Below are positions 26,559-34,382 of a stretch of DNA of 64,000 bases, piece after piece. The DNA is from Parvibaculaceae bacterium (lineage in GTDB: Bacteria > Pseudomonadota > Alphaproteobacteria > Parvibaculales > Parvibaculaceae): positions 1,550,001 through 1,614,000 of the forward strand of contig JAHBYJ010000001.1 of assembly GCA_019636015.1 (NCBI GenBank), given 5' to 3'. The position numbers were made by a program, and so were the translations under genes. Under the pieces are notes generated by a model that made no database searches, was not told the origin of the DNA, and was given only the letters and a program-made list of their open reading frames with translations. How positions within the stretch are numbered: position 1 is the stretch's first letter; every line of letters begins with the position of its first letter.

Positions 26559-27012
26559 GCGCCTTCTCCAATTCGCGAGCGCCGCCGCGTGCGGCAAACC
26601 GTTTGTGAAAATCGGCGCTCAGTGCAGCCAGCGTCACCTCGCCAAGCCGTTCGAGCAGCAACGCTTCAGCATCGCGAAAAGCCGTGTCGAGCGCTGCATT
26701 GACCGCCTGTTCGACGAGACAGCCGGGCGCCTCCGTCCTGTTGCCGATCGCAAGGAGGGGAGGGCCGCCAAGCGCTTCATGGATGTCGCGCAACGTGACT
26801 TTCTGGAGATCGCAGGCGAGCGACCAGCCGCCGCCATGGCCCTTTTCCGAGCGGACGTAACCCTGCTCGCGCAGGCCTGCCATGATCCGCCGCACGACGA
26901 CCGGGTTGGTCGTCATGGCTCTCGCGAGAAGCTCGGAAGTTACCGGACCATCATGCTCCGCCATATGCAGGAGAATGTGGAGAACGCCTGACAGCTGGCT
27001 GTTTCGTTTCAT
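26548..27012 (-). CDS. Rrf2-family transcriptional regulator
   Basis: 154 residues. The wHTH covers the N-terminal 80 residues (LSGVLHILLHMAEHDGPVTSELLARAMTTN, then VRRIMAGLREQGYVRSEKGHGGGWSLA). The IscR-type three-cysteine Fe-S motif is not present; only one Cys appears near residue 98 (APGCLVEQAV), as in the YwnA/NsrR-unlike branch. It is likely autoregulated: a palindrome overlaps and precedes its start codon. The methyltransferase is translationally coupled downstream. Confidence 0.88.
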   Translation of the reverse strand: MKRNSQLSGVLHILLHMAEHDGPVTSELLARAMTTNPVVVRRIMAGLREQGYVRSEKGHGGGWSLACDLQKVTLRDIHEALGGPPLLAIGNRTEAPGCLVEQAVNAALDTAFRDAEALLLERLGEVTLAALSADFHKRFAARGGARELEKAHAG

Positions 27013-27029
27013 GTAACATTACATGTTAC
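27011..27029. promoter_or_regulatory. Palindromic operator overlapping the Rrf2 start
   Basis: GTAACAT-TAC-ATGTTAC (27013-27029) is a perfect 7-3-7 palindrome, overlapping another perfect palindrome ATGTAA-CA-TTACAT (27011-27024). The element touches the start codon at 27010-27012, so a bound dimer could block both initiation of transcription and leaderless or short-leader start. Confidence 0.65.
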
Positions 27030-27068
27030 GAATCTTGCCGGAAGTCAAGCGTTCGCCTCTCTCGTCCT

Positions 27069-27479
27069 TCAGGCTTCGACGTGCCGCCTGAAATTGTCGA
27101 GGATCGACTGCCAGCCCTCGCGCTGCTGCTCGACCGGATATTCGTCTTCCGGGTCGAAGGTGACGCCAACGCGAACGCCCGCCTCGCCGGGTGAAAACTC
27201 CACTCTGGCGCGGCGATCGCCGAATTCATATTCGATGAGCTTCTGCGTCTCGATCTTCGTATAGATGCCTTCGAAATCGAAACCCATGCTTCCGTCCCGC
27301 GCTTCCATGCGCGAGCAGAAGCGGCCTCCTTCGCGCAGATCGACGGTTGCGCTCGGCGTGTGCCAGTCGTCGGAAGCCGAGTTCCACTGCTTGATGTCCT
27401 CGGGCGTCGTATAGGCACGCCAGACCCGCTCCACAGGCGCCTTCACGGTGGTTTCTACGGTGATGGTTTGCGTCGTCAT
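27069..27479 (-). CDS. SRPBCC / AHSA1 domain protein
   Basis: 136 residues from ATG 27479, overlapping the upstream gene's stop (ATGA). AHSA1-type START fold: [28 protein letters not shown] at the N-terminus and [29 protein letters not shown] at the C-terminus. These bind hydrophobic ligands; function unassigned. It is the last gene of a four-gene leftward group (TetR, SRPBCC, VOC, SRPBCC). Confidence 0.85.
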   Translation of the reverse strand: MTTQTITVETTVKAPVERVWRAYTTPEDIKQWNSASDDWHTPSATVDLREGGRFCSRMEARDGSMGFDFEGIYTKIETQKLIEYEFGDRRARVEFSPGEAGVRVGVTFDPEDEYPVEQQREGWQSILDNFRRHVEA

Positions 27480-27970
27480 TGCATTCCTCCTGTTGAGCGT
27501 GCTGCGGCTTCGAGCGCGGCGATATCGATCTTCTTCATCGTCATCATTGCCTCGAAGACGCGTTTTGCCTTGGCCTTGTCGGCGCTTGTGTTGAGTTCGA
27601 GGAGGCGCGCCGGCGTGATCTGCCAGGAAAAGCCCCATCGGTCCCTGCACCAGCCACAAGCGCTCTCCGCGCCGCCATTGGAAACGATGGCGTCCCAGTA
27701 GCGATCGGTCTCTTCCTGGTTATCGGTGACGACCATGAAGCTCACCGCCTCGTTCGGCGTGAAAACCGGTCCGCCGTTCAGGCCGACGAAGCGCCGCCCG
27801 AGCAGCGTGAATTCGACGGTGAGTTCCGCGCCCTCCGCGCCGCCGGGAAAATTGCCCGGCGCGGTATTGACGCGCTCGATGCGGCTGTCGGGAAAAGTCG
27901 CGGCGTAGAATTCGGCCGCCTTGCTGGCTTCGCCGTGGTCGAACCACAGGCACGTGACTATGTCGGTCAT
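27476..27970 (-). CDS. VOC family protein (PhnB / 3-demethylubiquinone methyltransferase-like)
   Basis: 164 residues. PhnB-type glyoxalase fold: [22 protein letters not shown] at the start, then [44 protein letters not shown], and [16 protein letters not shown]. The historical methyltransferase name is not functionally supported. Commonly linked to SRPBCC genes under a TetR or ArsR regulator, as here. Confidence 0.87.
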   Translation of the reverse strand: MTDIVTCLWFDHGEASKAAEFYAATFPDSRIERVNTAPGNFPGGAEGAELTVEFTLLGRRFVGLNGGPVFTPNEAVSFMVVTDNQEETDRYWDAIVSNGGAESACGWCRDRWGFSWQITPARLLELNTSADKAKAKRVFEAMMTMKKIDIAALEAAARSTGGMQ

Positions 27971-28031
27971 GTTTCCTCTCCTTGCGGGCCCCGCCGTTCA
28001 CGCCGGGCATGCGCGCACGACTATCGAAGCG

Positions 28032-28475
28032 TTATTCGGTGATTTCGGGTTCCACCAGGCGGGCGAGCTTGTAGAGCGATTGCTGCCAGCCGAGATAGCA
28101 GCCATCTGCCGGGATCATGTCCGGCACGCCTTCCTGCACGATGTCGATTTCGGTGCCGGCGGAGACGGCTTTCAGATCCACGGTAACGCGCATCTCGCCC
28201 GGCATGCCCGGATCCTCGAACTTGTCCGTGTAGACAAGCCGCTCTCCCGGCACGAGTTCGAGATAGGTTCCGCCGAAGGAGTGGCCGTTGCCCGTCGTGA
28301 AATTCCGGAAGGACATGCGGTGCTTGCCCCCCGTTTTTCCGTCGAGCTCATGCACGGTGCAGAGGAAACCGAAAGGCGGGAGCCAGCTTGCGACGGCATC
28401 CGCCTCAAGAAAGGCGCGGTAAACCTTTTCCGGTTTGGCGGCGATCACGCGGTGAAGGCGGATGGTGCTGGGCAT
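28032..28475 (-). CDS. SRPBCC / AHSA1 domain protein
   Basis: 147 residues. AHSA1 fold: IRLHRVIAAKPEKVYRAFLEADAVASWLPP, the FRNFTTGNGHSFGGTYLELVPGERLVYTDKF strand pair, and the C-terminal YLGWQQSLYKLARLVEP helix. Ligand unknown. It lies between the TetR gene (37-base gap) and the VOC gene (62-base gap), so it probably shares the TetR-controlled transcript. Confidence 0.87.
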   Translation of the reverse strand: MPSTIRLHRVIAAKPEKVYRAFLEADAVASWLPPFGFLCTVHELDGKTGGKHRMSFRNFTTGNGHSFGGTYLELVPGERLVYTDKFEDPGMPGEMRVTVDLKAVSAGTEIDIVQEGVPDMIPADGCYLGWQQSLYKLARLVEPEITE

Positions 28476-28511
28476 GATTTTCTCCTGTCGGATTTGTTTT
28501 GCGGGTGCCGT

Positions 28512-29126
28512 TCAATGCCTTGCGGCGCCGAACAGCAGTTCGATATAGCGAGTGAGGTGGTCGACGCTTTCGGCAGCCGCTTCCGCGCCGCCCTTGGCCT
28601 TGGCGAGAATGAATGCGCCTTGCAGAACGGCCTGTGTGTGCAGTGCAAGCGATGTCGCGGTCCAGTCCGGCGACATGCCGCGTTCCTCCATCGCCGCTTC
28701 GATGTCGGCTTCGAGCGTTCCGGCATGGCTGCTGATGCTTTTGTCGCAAGCCGCGCGAATGGCGGGAGCGCTGTCATAGGCTTCCTGCACCATGGTTCCG
28801 ACAAGGCAGGTAAAGTCGGTGACGGAGCCTGTCAGCAATGACTTGCGGAAGGCGACATAGCCGAGAACGCGCTGAAGCGGATCGGGATGGTCGTGATAGG
28901 GCGCATTCGCGAACACTGTTCCGGTCGTTTCCGACCAGTGCTCGACGGCGGCAACGCCGAGAGCTTCCTTGCTCTTGAAATGATGAAAGAAGGCGCCTTT
29001 CGTCACACCGGCCGCCGCGCAGAGTTCATCCACCGTAGTGGCCGAATATCCCTTGGTGCGGACCACCGACATGGCGGCGTCGAGCAGCTTCGATCTGGCG
29101 TCCGGTTTGGCGGGGTGCGTTGACAT
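28512..29126 (-). CDS. TetR/AcrR-family transcriptional regulator
   Basis: 204 residues from ATG 29126. N-terminal HTH: ARSKLLDAAMSVVRTKGYSATTVDELCAAAGVTKGAFFHHFKSKEALG. The ligand-binding domain fits the TetR_C_33-like group. A perfect 22-bp palindrome lies 23 bases upstream of the start, implying autoregulation and control of the SRPBCC/VOC genes downstream. The ligand is unknown; the co-transcribed proteins suggest a small hydrophobic compound. Confidence 0.9.
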   Translation of the reverse strand: MSTHPAKPDARSKLLDAAMSVVRTKGYSATTVDELCAAAGVTKGAFFHHFKSKEALGVAAVEHWSETTGTVFANAPYHDHPDPLQRVLGYVAFRKSLLTGSVTDFTCLVGTMVQEAYDSAPAIRAACDKSISSHAGTLEADIEAAMEERGMSPDWTATSLALHTQAVLQGAFILAKAKGGAEAAAESVDHLTRYIELLFGAARH

Positions 29127-29148
29127 GGTGTTCTCCTCTTCAAAAGAA

Positions 29149-29170
29149 ACATACCAACCAGTTGGTATGT
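29149..29170. promoter_or_regulatory. 22-bp perfect palindrome, TetR operator
   Basis: ACATACCAAC, two bases (CA), then GTTGGTATGT: both 10-base arms pair perfectly. The inner ATACCAAC/GTTGGTAT form is typical of AcrR/NemR-like TetR operators. It is located directly upstream of the TetR start and 110 bases upstream of the divergent transglycosylase gene. Confidence 0.75.
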
Positions 29171-29280
29171 AGTCAACAGCCAAGCCGCCTTTGCATCCGC
29201 CTGTGTGAAGCTATGCTAATCTTTTCTCCGGTACGAGTTAAAGCTGGCGGGGCCACTTGCGAGATTTTCGAGCCAGAACA

Positions 29281-30702
29281 ATGGCTTCCGTGGAGCGCTT
29301 GCGAAAGGCGGCGGCGCGTCTTGCACCGCATTGGCGCCGCAGCCGCATTCCGTGGATCGTGCCGGTCCTGCTGGCGTTGTTCGGCTTGAACCACTTTTTC
29401 TACGTCTACGTCTATGTCCCGCCCGTGCCGCAGGGGCTCGAGCATATTCGCGCATCGGGCCGCCTCGTCGTATTGACCCGGGAAGCGCCGACGACCTTTT
29501 ACGAGGGGATCGAGGGCCGCACGGGTTTCGAATACGAGGCGATGCAGCGGCTCGCGAAGTCGCTCGGTGTGGAGGCGGAGTTCCGGACCTACGACACGGA
29601 AAGGGCGCTGATGAAGGCGCTCGCCGCGCGGAAAGGCCATGTCGCCGCCGCCGGTCTCGCCGTCACGCCGTCGCGGCGGGAAACCTTCGCCCTTGGCGGC
29701 GAATATGAATCCGTCCGTCAGCTCGTTGCCTGCCGCCGCGGGCTGCCCTTGCCGAAAACGCCGGCCGAGTTGAGCGGTCTCGCTGTTTCCGCATCGCGCG
29801 GCACGCCCGCGGCGGACGCGCTCGCCGCCGCACTGGCCGGTGTCGGAGAGGTGAGGTACCGGCAGGAGGATCGCCCGGTCGAAGATTTGCTCGCGCGCCT
29901 CGCCGATGGCGACCTCGATTGCGTTGCCCTCGACTCGCTCGTGCTTCGCGTGACAAACCCTTACCACCCGGAAATCGCAGAAGCCTTCAAGCTGCCGGGC
30001 GAAGCGCCCTATGGCTGGTTTCTTGCTCCGGGGTCGGAAGATCTGGTCGAGCCCATGCGGCTCTGGCTCGCCGGCATGAAGAAGACGGGAACGCTGACGG
30101 CGCTGGAGCGCCGCTTCCACGGCTTCCTGCCGCTCTTCGACTATGTCGATATCCGCGCCTTCAAGCGCGCGATCGAAGACCGGTTGCCGGACTATGAGAA
30201 GGCGATCCGCCGCGCCGCGCGCAATCACGATCTGCCCTGGCAGTTGCTCGCCGCCATGGCCTATCAGGAGTCGCACTGGAATCCGGAAGCGAGAAGTCCG
30301 ACGGGCGTTCGCGGCTTCATGATGCTGACGCAGCAGACGGCGAAGCAGCTCGGCGTCGAAGACCGCCTCAACCCGAATGAAAGCATCGAGGCGGCGGCGC
30401 GTTATCTCGCCGAACTGAAGAGCCGCATCCCGGAAAGCGTGGAGGAGCCGGACCGCACCTGGTTTGCCCTCGCGGCATACAATCTCGGCGTCGGCCATGT
30501 CTATGACGCGCGCGCGCTCGCCGCACAGCTTGGCCGCGACCGGAACAGCTGGTCGGATATGCGCCGCGTGCTGCCATTGCTCAACAATCCGGCCTACGCG
30601 GACGGCCTGCGCCACGGCCGGGCAAGGGGCGGGCAGGCGGTCCATTTTGTCCAGCAGGTCCGCACCTATATGCACATACTTGACGGCAGCACTGGGACAT
30701 AA
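29281..30702 (+). CDS. Membrane-bound lytic murein transglycosylase F-like protein (solute-binding + SLT domains)
   Basis: 473 residues from ATG 29281; a TTG at 29257 would add eight residues. A TM anchor at ~24-44 (WIVPVLLALFGLNHFFYVYV) is followed by a periplasmic solute-binding-protein-3-like domain (~60-290), then an SLT domain with catalytic Glu in AMAYQESHWNPEARSPTG and AAYNLGVGHVYDARAL. This is the MltF architecture: it cleaves peptidoglycan glycosidic bonds to give anhydromuropeptides, perhaps modulated by a ligand. Monocistronic. Confidence 0.9.
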   Translation: MASVERLRKAAARLAPHWRRSRIPWIVPVLLALFGLNHFFYVYVYVPPVPQGLEHIRASGRLVVLTREAPTTFYEGIEGRTGFEYEAMQRLAKSLGVEAEFRTYDTERALMKALAARKGHVAAAGLAVTPSRRETFALGGEYESVRQLVACRRGLPLPKTPAELSGLAVSASRGTPAADALAAALAGVGEVRYRQEDRPVEDLLARLADGDLDCVALDSLVLRVTNPYHPEIAEAFKLPGEAPYGWFLAPGSEDLVEPMRLWLAGMKKTGTLTALERRFHGFLPLFDYVDIRAFKRAIEDRLPDYEKAIRRAARNHDLPWQLLAAMAYQESHWNPEARSPTGVRGFMMLTQQTAKQLGVEDRLNPNESIEAAARYLAELKSRIPESVEEPDRTWFALAAYNLGVGHVYDARALAAQLGRDRNSWSDMRRVLPLLNNPAYADGLRHGRARGGQAVHFVQQVRTYMHILDGSTGT

Positions 30703-30836
30703 GCCCCTGTAATAGCTGCGTCATTTCGCGCGGTGCCTGCGACGGAATGACCACTCTCAAATTATGGATATTAGGCGGAAGCTGATCCGGTATGGCGCCG
30801 CCGACGGGGCTCGGCGCATCCAACCGGAGATGAGAA

Positions 30837-31475
30837 ATGAAACTGAACAGGAAATTGGGTGCGGGCTTGGCGATTGCCGCCGCGGTGATGACGGCGGCGC
30901 CCGCCCATGCGGAATCCACGGGCAAGTCGGCCGGCGACATCATGGTCCGCGCCCGCGCGCTCTGGGCCGTGCCGGATGAAAGCGCCTCGGTCACCGTTCT
31001 CGGCGGCGATGTGAACGTGTCGAACGATGTCGTGCCGGAAATCGACTTCACCTATTTCGTCACCGACAATATCGCTCTCGAACTCATCGCCGGCACGACG
31101 CGTCACGACGTTTCGCACACGCCGACGGGCATTGATCTCGGCAAGGTGAGCCTGCTGCCGCCGACGCTCACCCTGCAGTATCACTTCCTGCCCAAAGAGA
31201 AGCTGAGCCCTTATGTCGGCGCCGGCGTGAACTACACCATCTTCTACAACGAAGACGCGCCGGGCGGCGCCGTCACCAGCATCGACTACAAGAACAGCTT
31301 TGGTTGGGCCTTGCAGGCCGGTGTGGACTATGAGGTGGCCGACCGCTGGTACGTGAACCTCGACGTGAAGAAGATTTTCCTCTCCACCGACGTGTCGATC
31401 AATGGCGGCGCCATCAACGCCGATGTGGACCTCGATCCCTGGCTGGTCGGCGTCGGTATCGGCTACCGCTTCTGA
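30837..31475 (+). CDS. OmpW-family outer membrane protein
   Basis: 212 residues with a Sec signal peptide (MKLNRKLGAGLAIAAAVMTA, cut after AHA). OmpW features: MVRARALWAVPDESASV, the TYFVTDNIALELIAGTTRHDV strand, and FGWALQAGVDYEV, ending GVGIGYRF with the terminal Phe for BAM recognition. An eight-stranded barrel that passes hydrophobic molecules. RBS GGAGATGAGAA precedes ATG 30837. A strong terminator follows. Confidence 0.93.
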   Translation: MKLNRKLGAGLAIAAAVMTAAPAHAESTGKSAGDIMVRARALWAVPDESASVTVLGGDVNVSNDVVPEIDFTYFVTDNIALELIAGTTRHDVSHTPTGIDLGKVSLLPPTLTLQYHFLPKEKLSPYVGAGVNYTIFYNEDAPGGAVTSIDYKNSFGWALQAGVDYEVADRWYVNLDVKKIFLSTDVSINGGAINADVDLDPWLVGVGIGYRF

Positions 31476-31481
31476 GGGGGA

Positions 31482-31515
31482 GCGGGCGGGCTTGCGGCGG
31501 CCCGCCCGCATTTTC
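31482..31515 (+). terminator. Rho-independent terminator after ompW
   Basis: Perfect 10-bp stem GCGGGCGGGC / GCCCGCCCGC with an 8-base loop, then ATTTTC. It ends exactly at the stop codon of the convergent TetR gene, so it can serve both. Confidence 0.82.
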
Positions 31516-32193
31516 TCAGGCCCTGGATGCTCTTCGCCTCTTGCTCCCGTGCGCCGTGGCAAGGTCCTGAAGGGCAAGCATCCTTTTGCGCATCGCCGGC
31601 GTTTGACTGTCCGCCAGCGCCGCGAGGAAGAGCAGCGAAAAGCCGTAGGAAATTCGATCTTCCATCTCGTCCAGCGTAATGCTCTCGCCCGCCCAGTCGA
31701 GCAGATGCGCGCCGAAGACATGGCTTAGCTGCTGGGTGAAGGCATCGATGTCGATCTCGGGCCGCAAATGTCCCTCCGCCTGCGCGCGGGCGGTAAGGCC
31801 CCGCCAGAAAGCAAGGCGCGGTCCGTAATAGCCCGCTACCAGCGCGCGGTCGCCGCTGCCATTGACCTCGCGAAACACGGAACGATAGAAGCGCGGCTCC
31901 GCCTCGTAGACATCGCGGGCAAGCCGCACCGCCGCAAAGAACATCTCGATCGCGTCCTGCGCCTGCAGCTTCCCGAGGCGCGCCTGATACCGCTCCACGT
32001 CGTCGTCGAGCATGGCGAGCATCACGGCGAGTTTGGAACCGAAGAGATTGTAGGGCGTGACGAGGCTTACGCCCGCCGCCTCCGCAAGCGCCCGCATCGA
32101 AAATCCGGTCTCGCCGGTTTCGTCGATCAGCCGCCGGGCGGCCGCAACGATCCTCTGCCGCCGCTCTTCCTTGGCTTCTTCCCTGACGCTCAC
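31516..32193 (-). CDS. TetR-family transcriptional regulator
   Basis: 225 residues. N-terminal HTH: RQRIVAAARRLIDETGETGFSMRALAEAAGVSLVTPYNLFGSKLAVML, followed by an all-helical ligand domain. Divergent from the PhyH operon across 130 bases, which makes it the probable local regulator. The imperfect element around AACGCGTT (32254-32261) is a candidate binding site. Inducer unknown. Confidence 0.9.
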   Translation of the reverse strand: MSVREEAKEERRQRIVAAARRLIDETGETGFSMRALAEAAGVSLVTPYNLFGSKLAVMLAMLDDDVERYQARLGKLQAQDAIEMFFAAVRLARDVYEAEPRFYRSVFREVNGSGDRALVAGYYGPRLAFWRGLTARAQAEGHLRPEIDIDAFTQQLSHVFGAHLLDWAGESITLDEMEDRISYGFSLLFLAALADSQTPAMRKRMLALQDLATAHGSKRRRASRA

Positions 32194-32249
32194 GGTTCAT
32201 GCCTCCTGCCGCAGCGTAATGGAGTGGACCGATTCATGTCATCAAAATA

Positions 32250-32278
32250 TTGAAACGCGTTATATTTTTATCTAGGCT
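32250..32278 (+). promoter_or_regulatory. Candidate promoter of the PhyH-LLM operon
   Basis: TTGAAA (32250-32255), 17-base spacer, TAGGCT (32273-32278). The spacer holds AACGCGTT, flanked by ATAT repeats, which could be the TetR site. The RBS GGGAGGAGGA is ~10 bases before ATG 32324. Confidence 0.35.
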
Positions 32279-32323
32279 CATCGGAGTGGCGTTGGGAGGC
32301 GCCGGCAGGGAGGAGGATTTCCG

Positions 32324-33139
32324 ATGGCTTACGCAGCAGCGGACGTGCCGCATCGCGGTCTGCCGCCTTTGACGCGCGATCCGGCACAGGCCGCGCGCGA
32401 TATCGGGGAGTACGGCATCTGCCTCGTTGAAGGCGTGCTCTCCGGCGACCGATTGAAGCGTACGCGCGATGCGCTTTACCGCGCGGCGGAAGAGGACAGG
32501 GCGCGCAACCGCGAGCGGAAATTCAGCCTCGACTACGGGCATGACGAGTCGAACCAGCGCGTCTGGAATGTGCTGAGCCGCGACCCCGTTTTCGAAGACC
32601 TCGTCACGCATCCGCTCGCGATGGAGCTTGTGCGCTCCGTCGTCGGCTGGCCCTGCCTGCTCGGCAACATCTCCGCGAATATCACCGGCCCCGGCGGCGG
32701 CGAGATGGTGCTCCATGCCGACCAGATATTCGTGCCCGAGCCCTGGCCGGCGGAGCCGCAAGGTGTGAACGTCGCCTGGTGTCTCGACGATTTCACCGAG
32801 GCAAACGGCGCAACGCGTTTCGTGCCCGGCAGTCACACGCTGCATCGCCCGCCGCGCCCTGACGAGGCGGAAGTGGAGACGATCCCCATCGAGGCACCGG
32901 CAGGCGCCATCGCCGTCTTTGAAAGCCGCGTCTGGCACAAGACCGGCTTCAACCGCACGGCGGATGAACGAAGGGCGGGTGTCTTCGCCTGGTACACGAA
33001 GCCGATCTACCGTCAGCAGGAAAACTGGTTCCTCTCGCTTCAGCCCTCGGTCCGCCAGTTCGCTTCCGAGGAATTGCTGGTCCTGCTCGGTTACAAGACC
33101 GAAGGGCTCGGCCTTGTGAATGGAGCATCCCCGGCATGA
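32324..33139 (+). CDS. Phytanoyl-CoA dioxygenase (PhyH) family Fe(II)/2-oxoglutarate oxygenase
   Basis: 271 residues. The facial triad is His131-x-Asp133 (VLHADQIF) and His205 (SRVWHKTG), with Arg217 likely binding 2-oxoglutarate. The family hydroxylates hydrophobic or CoA-bound substrates using O2 and 2-oxoglutarate. First gene of a three-gene operon. Its stop overlaps the start of a second PhyH paralogue (ATGA). About the same length as stand-alone PhyH enzymes. Substrate unknown. Confidence 0.88.
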   Translation: MAYAAADVPHRGLPPLTRDPAQAARDIGEYGICLVEGVLSGDRLKRTRDALYRAAEEDRARNRERKFSLDYGHDESNQRVWNVLSRDPVFEDLVTHPLAMELVRSVVGWPCLLGNISANITGPGGGEMVLHADQIFVPEPWPAEPQGVNVAWCLDDFTEANGATRFVPGSHTLHRPPRPDEAEVETIPIEAPAGAIAVFESRVWHKTGFNRTADERRAGVFAWYTKPIYRQQENWFLSLQPSVRQFASEELLVLLGYKTEGLGLVNGASPA

Positions 33140-34341
33140 GCATCGCAGCGATCAGGAACGATGATGTGCTCGGTCTCGCCGAGCGTTTCTTTTCCTCCAT
33201 CGAAAGGGGCGAGGCGGATGCCGTATCCGCCTGCTACGCACCGGACGCTCGCATCTGGCACAACACTGACGGCATCGAGCAGACGCGGGAGGAAAATCTC
33301 GCGACGCTCGGCTGGCTTTTCCGCGAGGTGCCCGAGCGCCGCTATGAGGTGGTCGCGCGCCATCCCGTGCCGGGAGGCTTCCTGCAGCAGCATGTCATGC
33401 ACGGCACGTTGCGAAACGGAAAGACTTTCGCCATGCCGGCCTGCATTATTTGCCGCGTGGAAGACGGGCGCATCGTCCGGCTCGACGAATATCTCGATTC
33501 CGCTTCCGTCACCGCGCTTGTCGAAGCGGCTTCCTCGCGCACCGCAGCCCTCGCCGCGCCGCCTCGCGCGCGCAATGCGGAGGAAGCGAAGGCGCAGCTC
33601 GGCGCTCATAGCATCACGGTCATCGAGGGCGTGCTCGGCAAGGATGAACTCGCGCGGGTTCGCGAAGCAGTGCGGGCCGGTGTCGAGAGCGACGGGACGA
33701 AGGGCGTCCAGCTTCACGGCTTCCCCTTCGATCCGGATACGCGCAACACACGCCTCTTCGATCTCGTGAACAAGGACAAGGTGTTCCGCCAGCTTGTCGA
33801 GCATCCGTTCGCGATCGAACTCGTGCAGCACGTGATCGGCAAGGATTTCCTGCTCTCGAACTTCTCGGGCAACATCACGGCGCCGGGTTCCGGCCCGATG
33901 GGTCTTCATGCCGATCAGGGTTATGTCCCGGCGCGCTGGCCGGCCTATCCGCTGGCGGTGAATGTCGCCTGGGCCATCGACGATTTCACGGTCGAGAACG
34001 GCGCCACCCGTTTCGTGCCGGCGAGCCATGGCGCGACGGAAGGGCCGCAGCCGGGTCGCACGGACTATGAAACGATCCCCATCGAATGCCCGGCCGGTTC
34101 GATCTTCGTCATGGATGGCCGCGTCTGGCACGAGACCGGACCCAACGTCAGCAAGGACAAGACGCGTATAGGCCTCTTCGCCTATTACGTCCGGCCGTTC
34201 CTGCGCCCGCAATGGAATTGGGATCGCACGGTGCCCCGCGAGGTGCTGGAAGAGGCGAGCCCCCTGCTCAGGGCCATGCTGGGCTTCGGACATAATCCGA
34301 CCGGAAGTCTCGACTCTCTCTATCTCAAGGACGATGATTGA
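33136..34341 (+). CDS. Fusion protein: SnoaL/NTF2-like domain + PhyH dioxygenase
   Basis: 401 residues. Residues ~10-130 form a SnoaL-like alpha+beta barrel (LGLAERFFSSIERGEADAV, PDARIWHN, RVEDGRIVRLDEYLDS). Residues ~150-390 form a PhyH oxygenase paralogous to the preceding gene, with His258-x-Asp260 (LHADQGYVP), His332 (RVWHETG) and Arg344. Both catalytic sets look intact. SnoaL-like folds often catalyse cyclisation, isomerisation or dehydration, so the fusion could process an oxygenated intermediate directly; this is inference. The paralogous PhyH halves suggest duplication followed by fusion. Confidence 0.88.
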   Translation: MSIAAIRNDDVLGLAERFFSSIERGEADAVSACYAPDARIWHNTDGIEQTREENLATLGWLFREVPERRYEVVARHPVPGGFLQQHVMHGTLRNGKTFAMPACIICRVEDGRIVRLDEYLDSASVTALVEAASSRTAALAAPPRARNAEEAKAQLGAHSITVIEGVLGKDELARVREAVRAGVESDGTKGVQLHGFPFDPDTRNTRLFDLVNKDKVFRQLVEHPFAIELVQHVIGKDFLLSNFSGNITAPGSGPMGLHADQGYVPARWPAYPLAVNVAWAIDDFTVENGATRFVPASHGATEGPQPGRTDYETIPIECPAGSIFVMDGRVWHETGPNVSKDKTRIGLFAYYVRPFLRPQWNWDRTVPREVLEEASPLLRAMLGFGHNPTGSLDSLYLKDDD

Positions 34342-34382
34342 TCATCGATCTTCACAAATCAGAACCGACTGGGGGAAACCAG

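Noticed and set aside
31463..32200. Alternative 245-codon frame over the TetR gene
   Set aside because: No HTH or other motif, whereas the 31516-32193 frame encodes a typical TetR protein.
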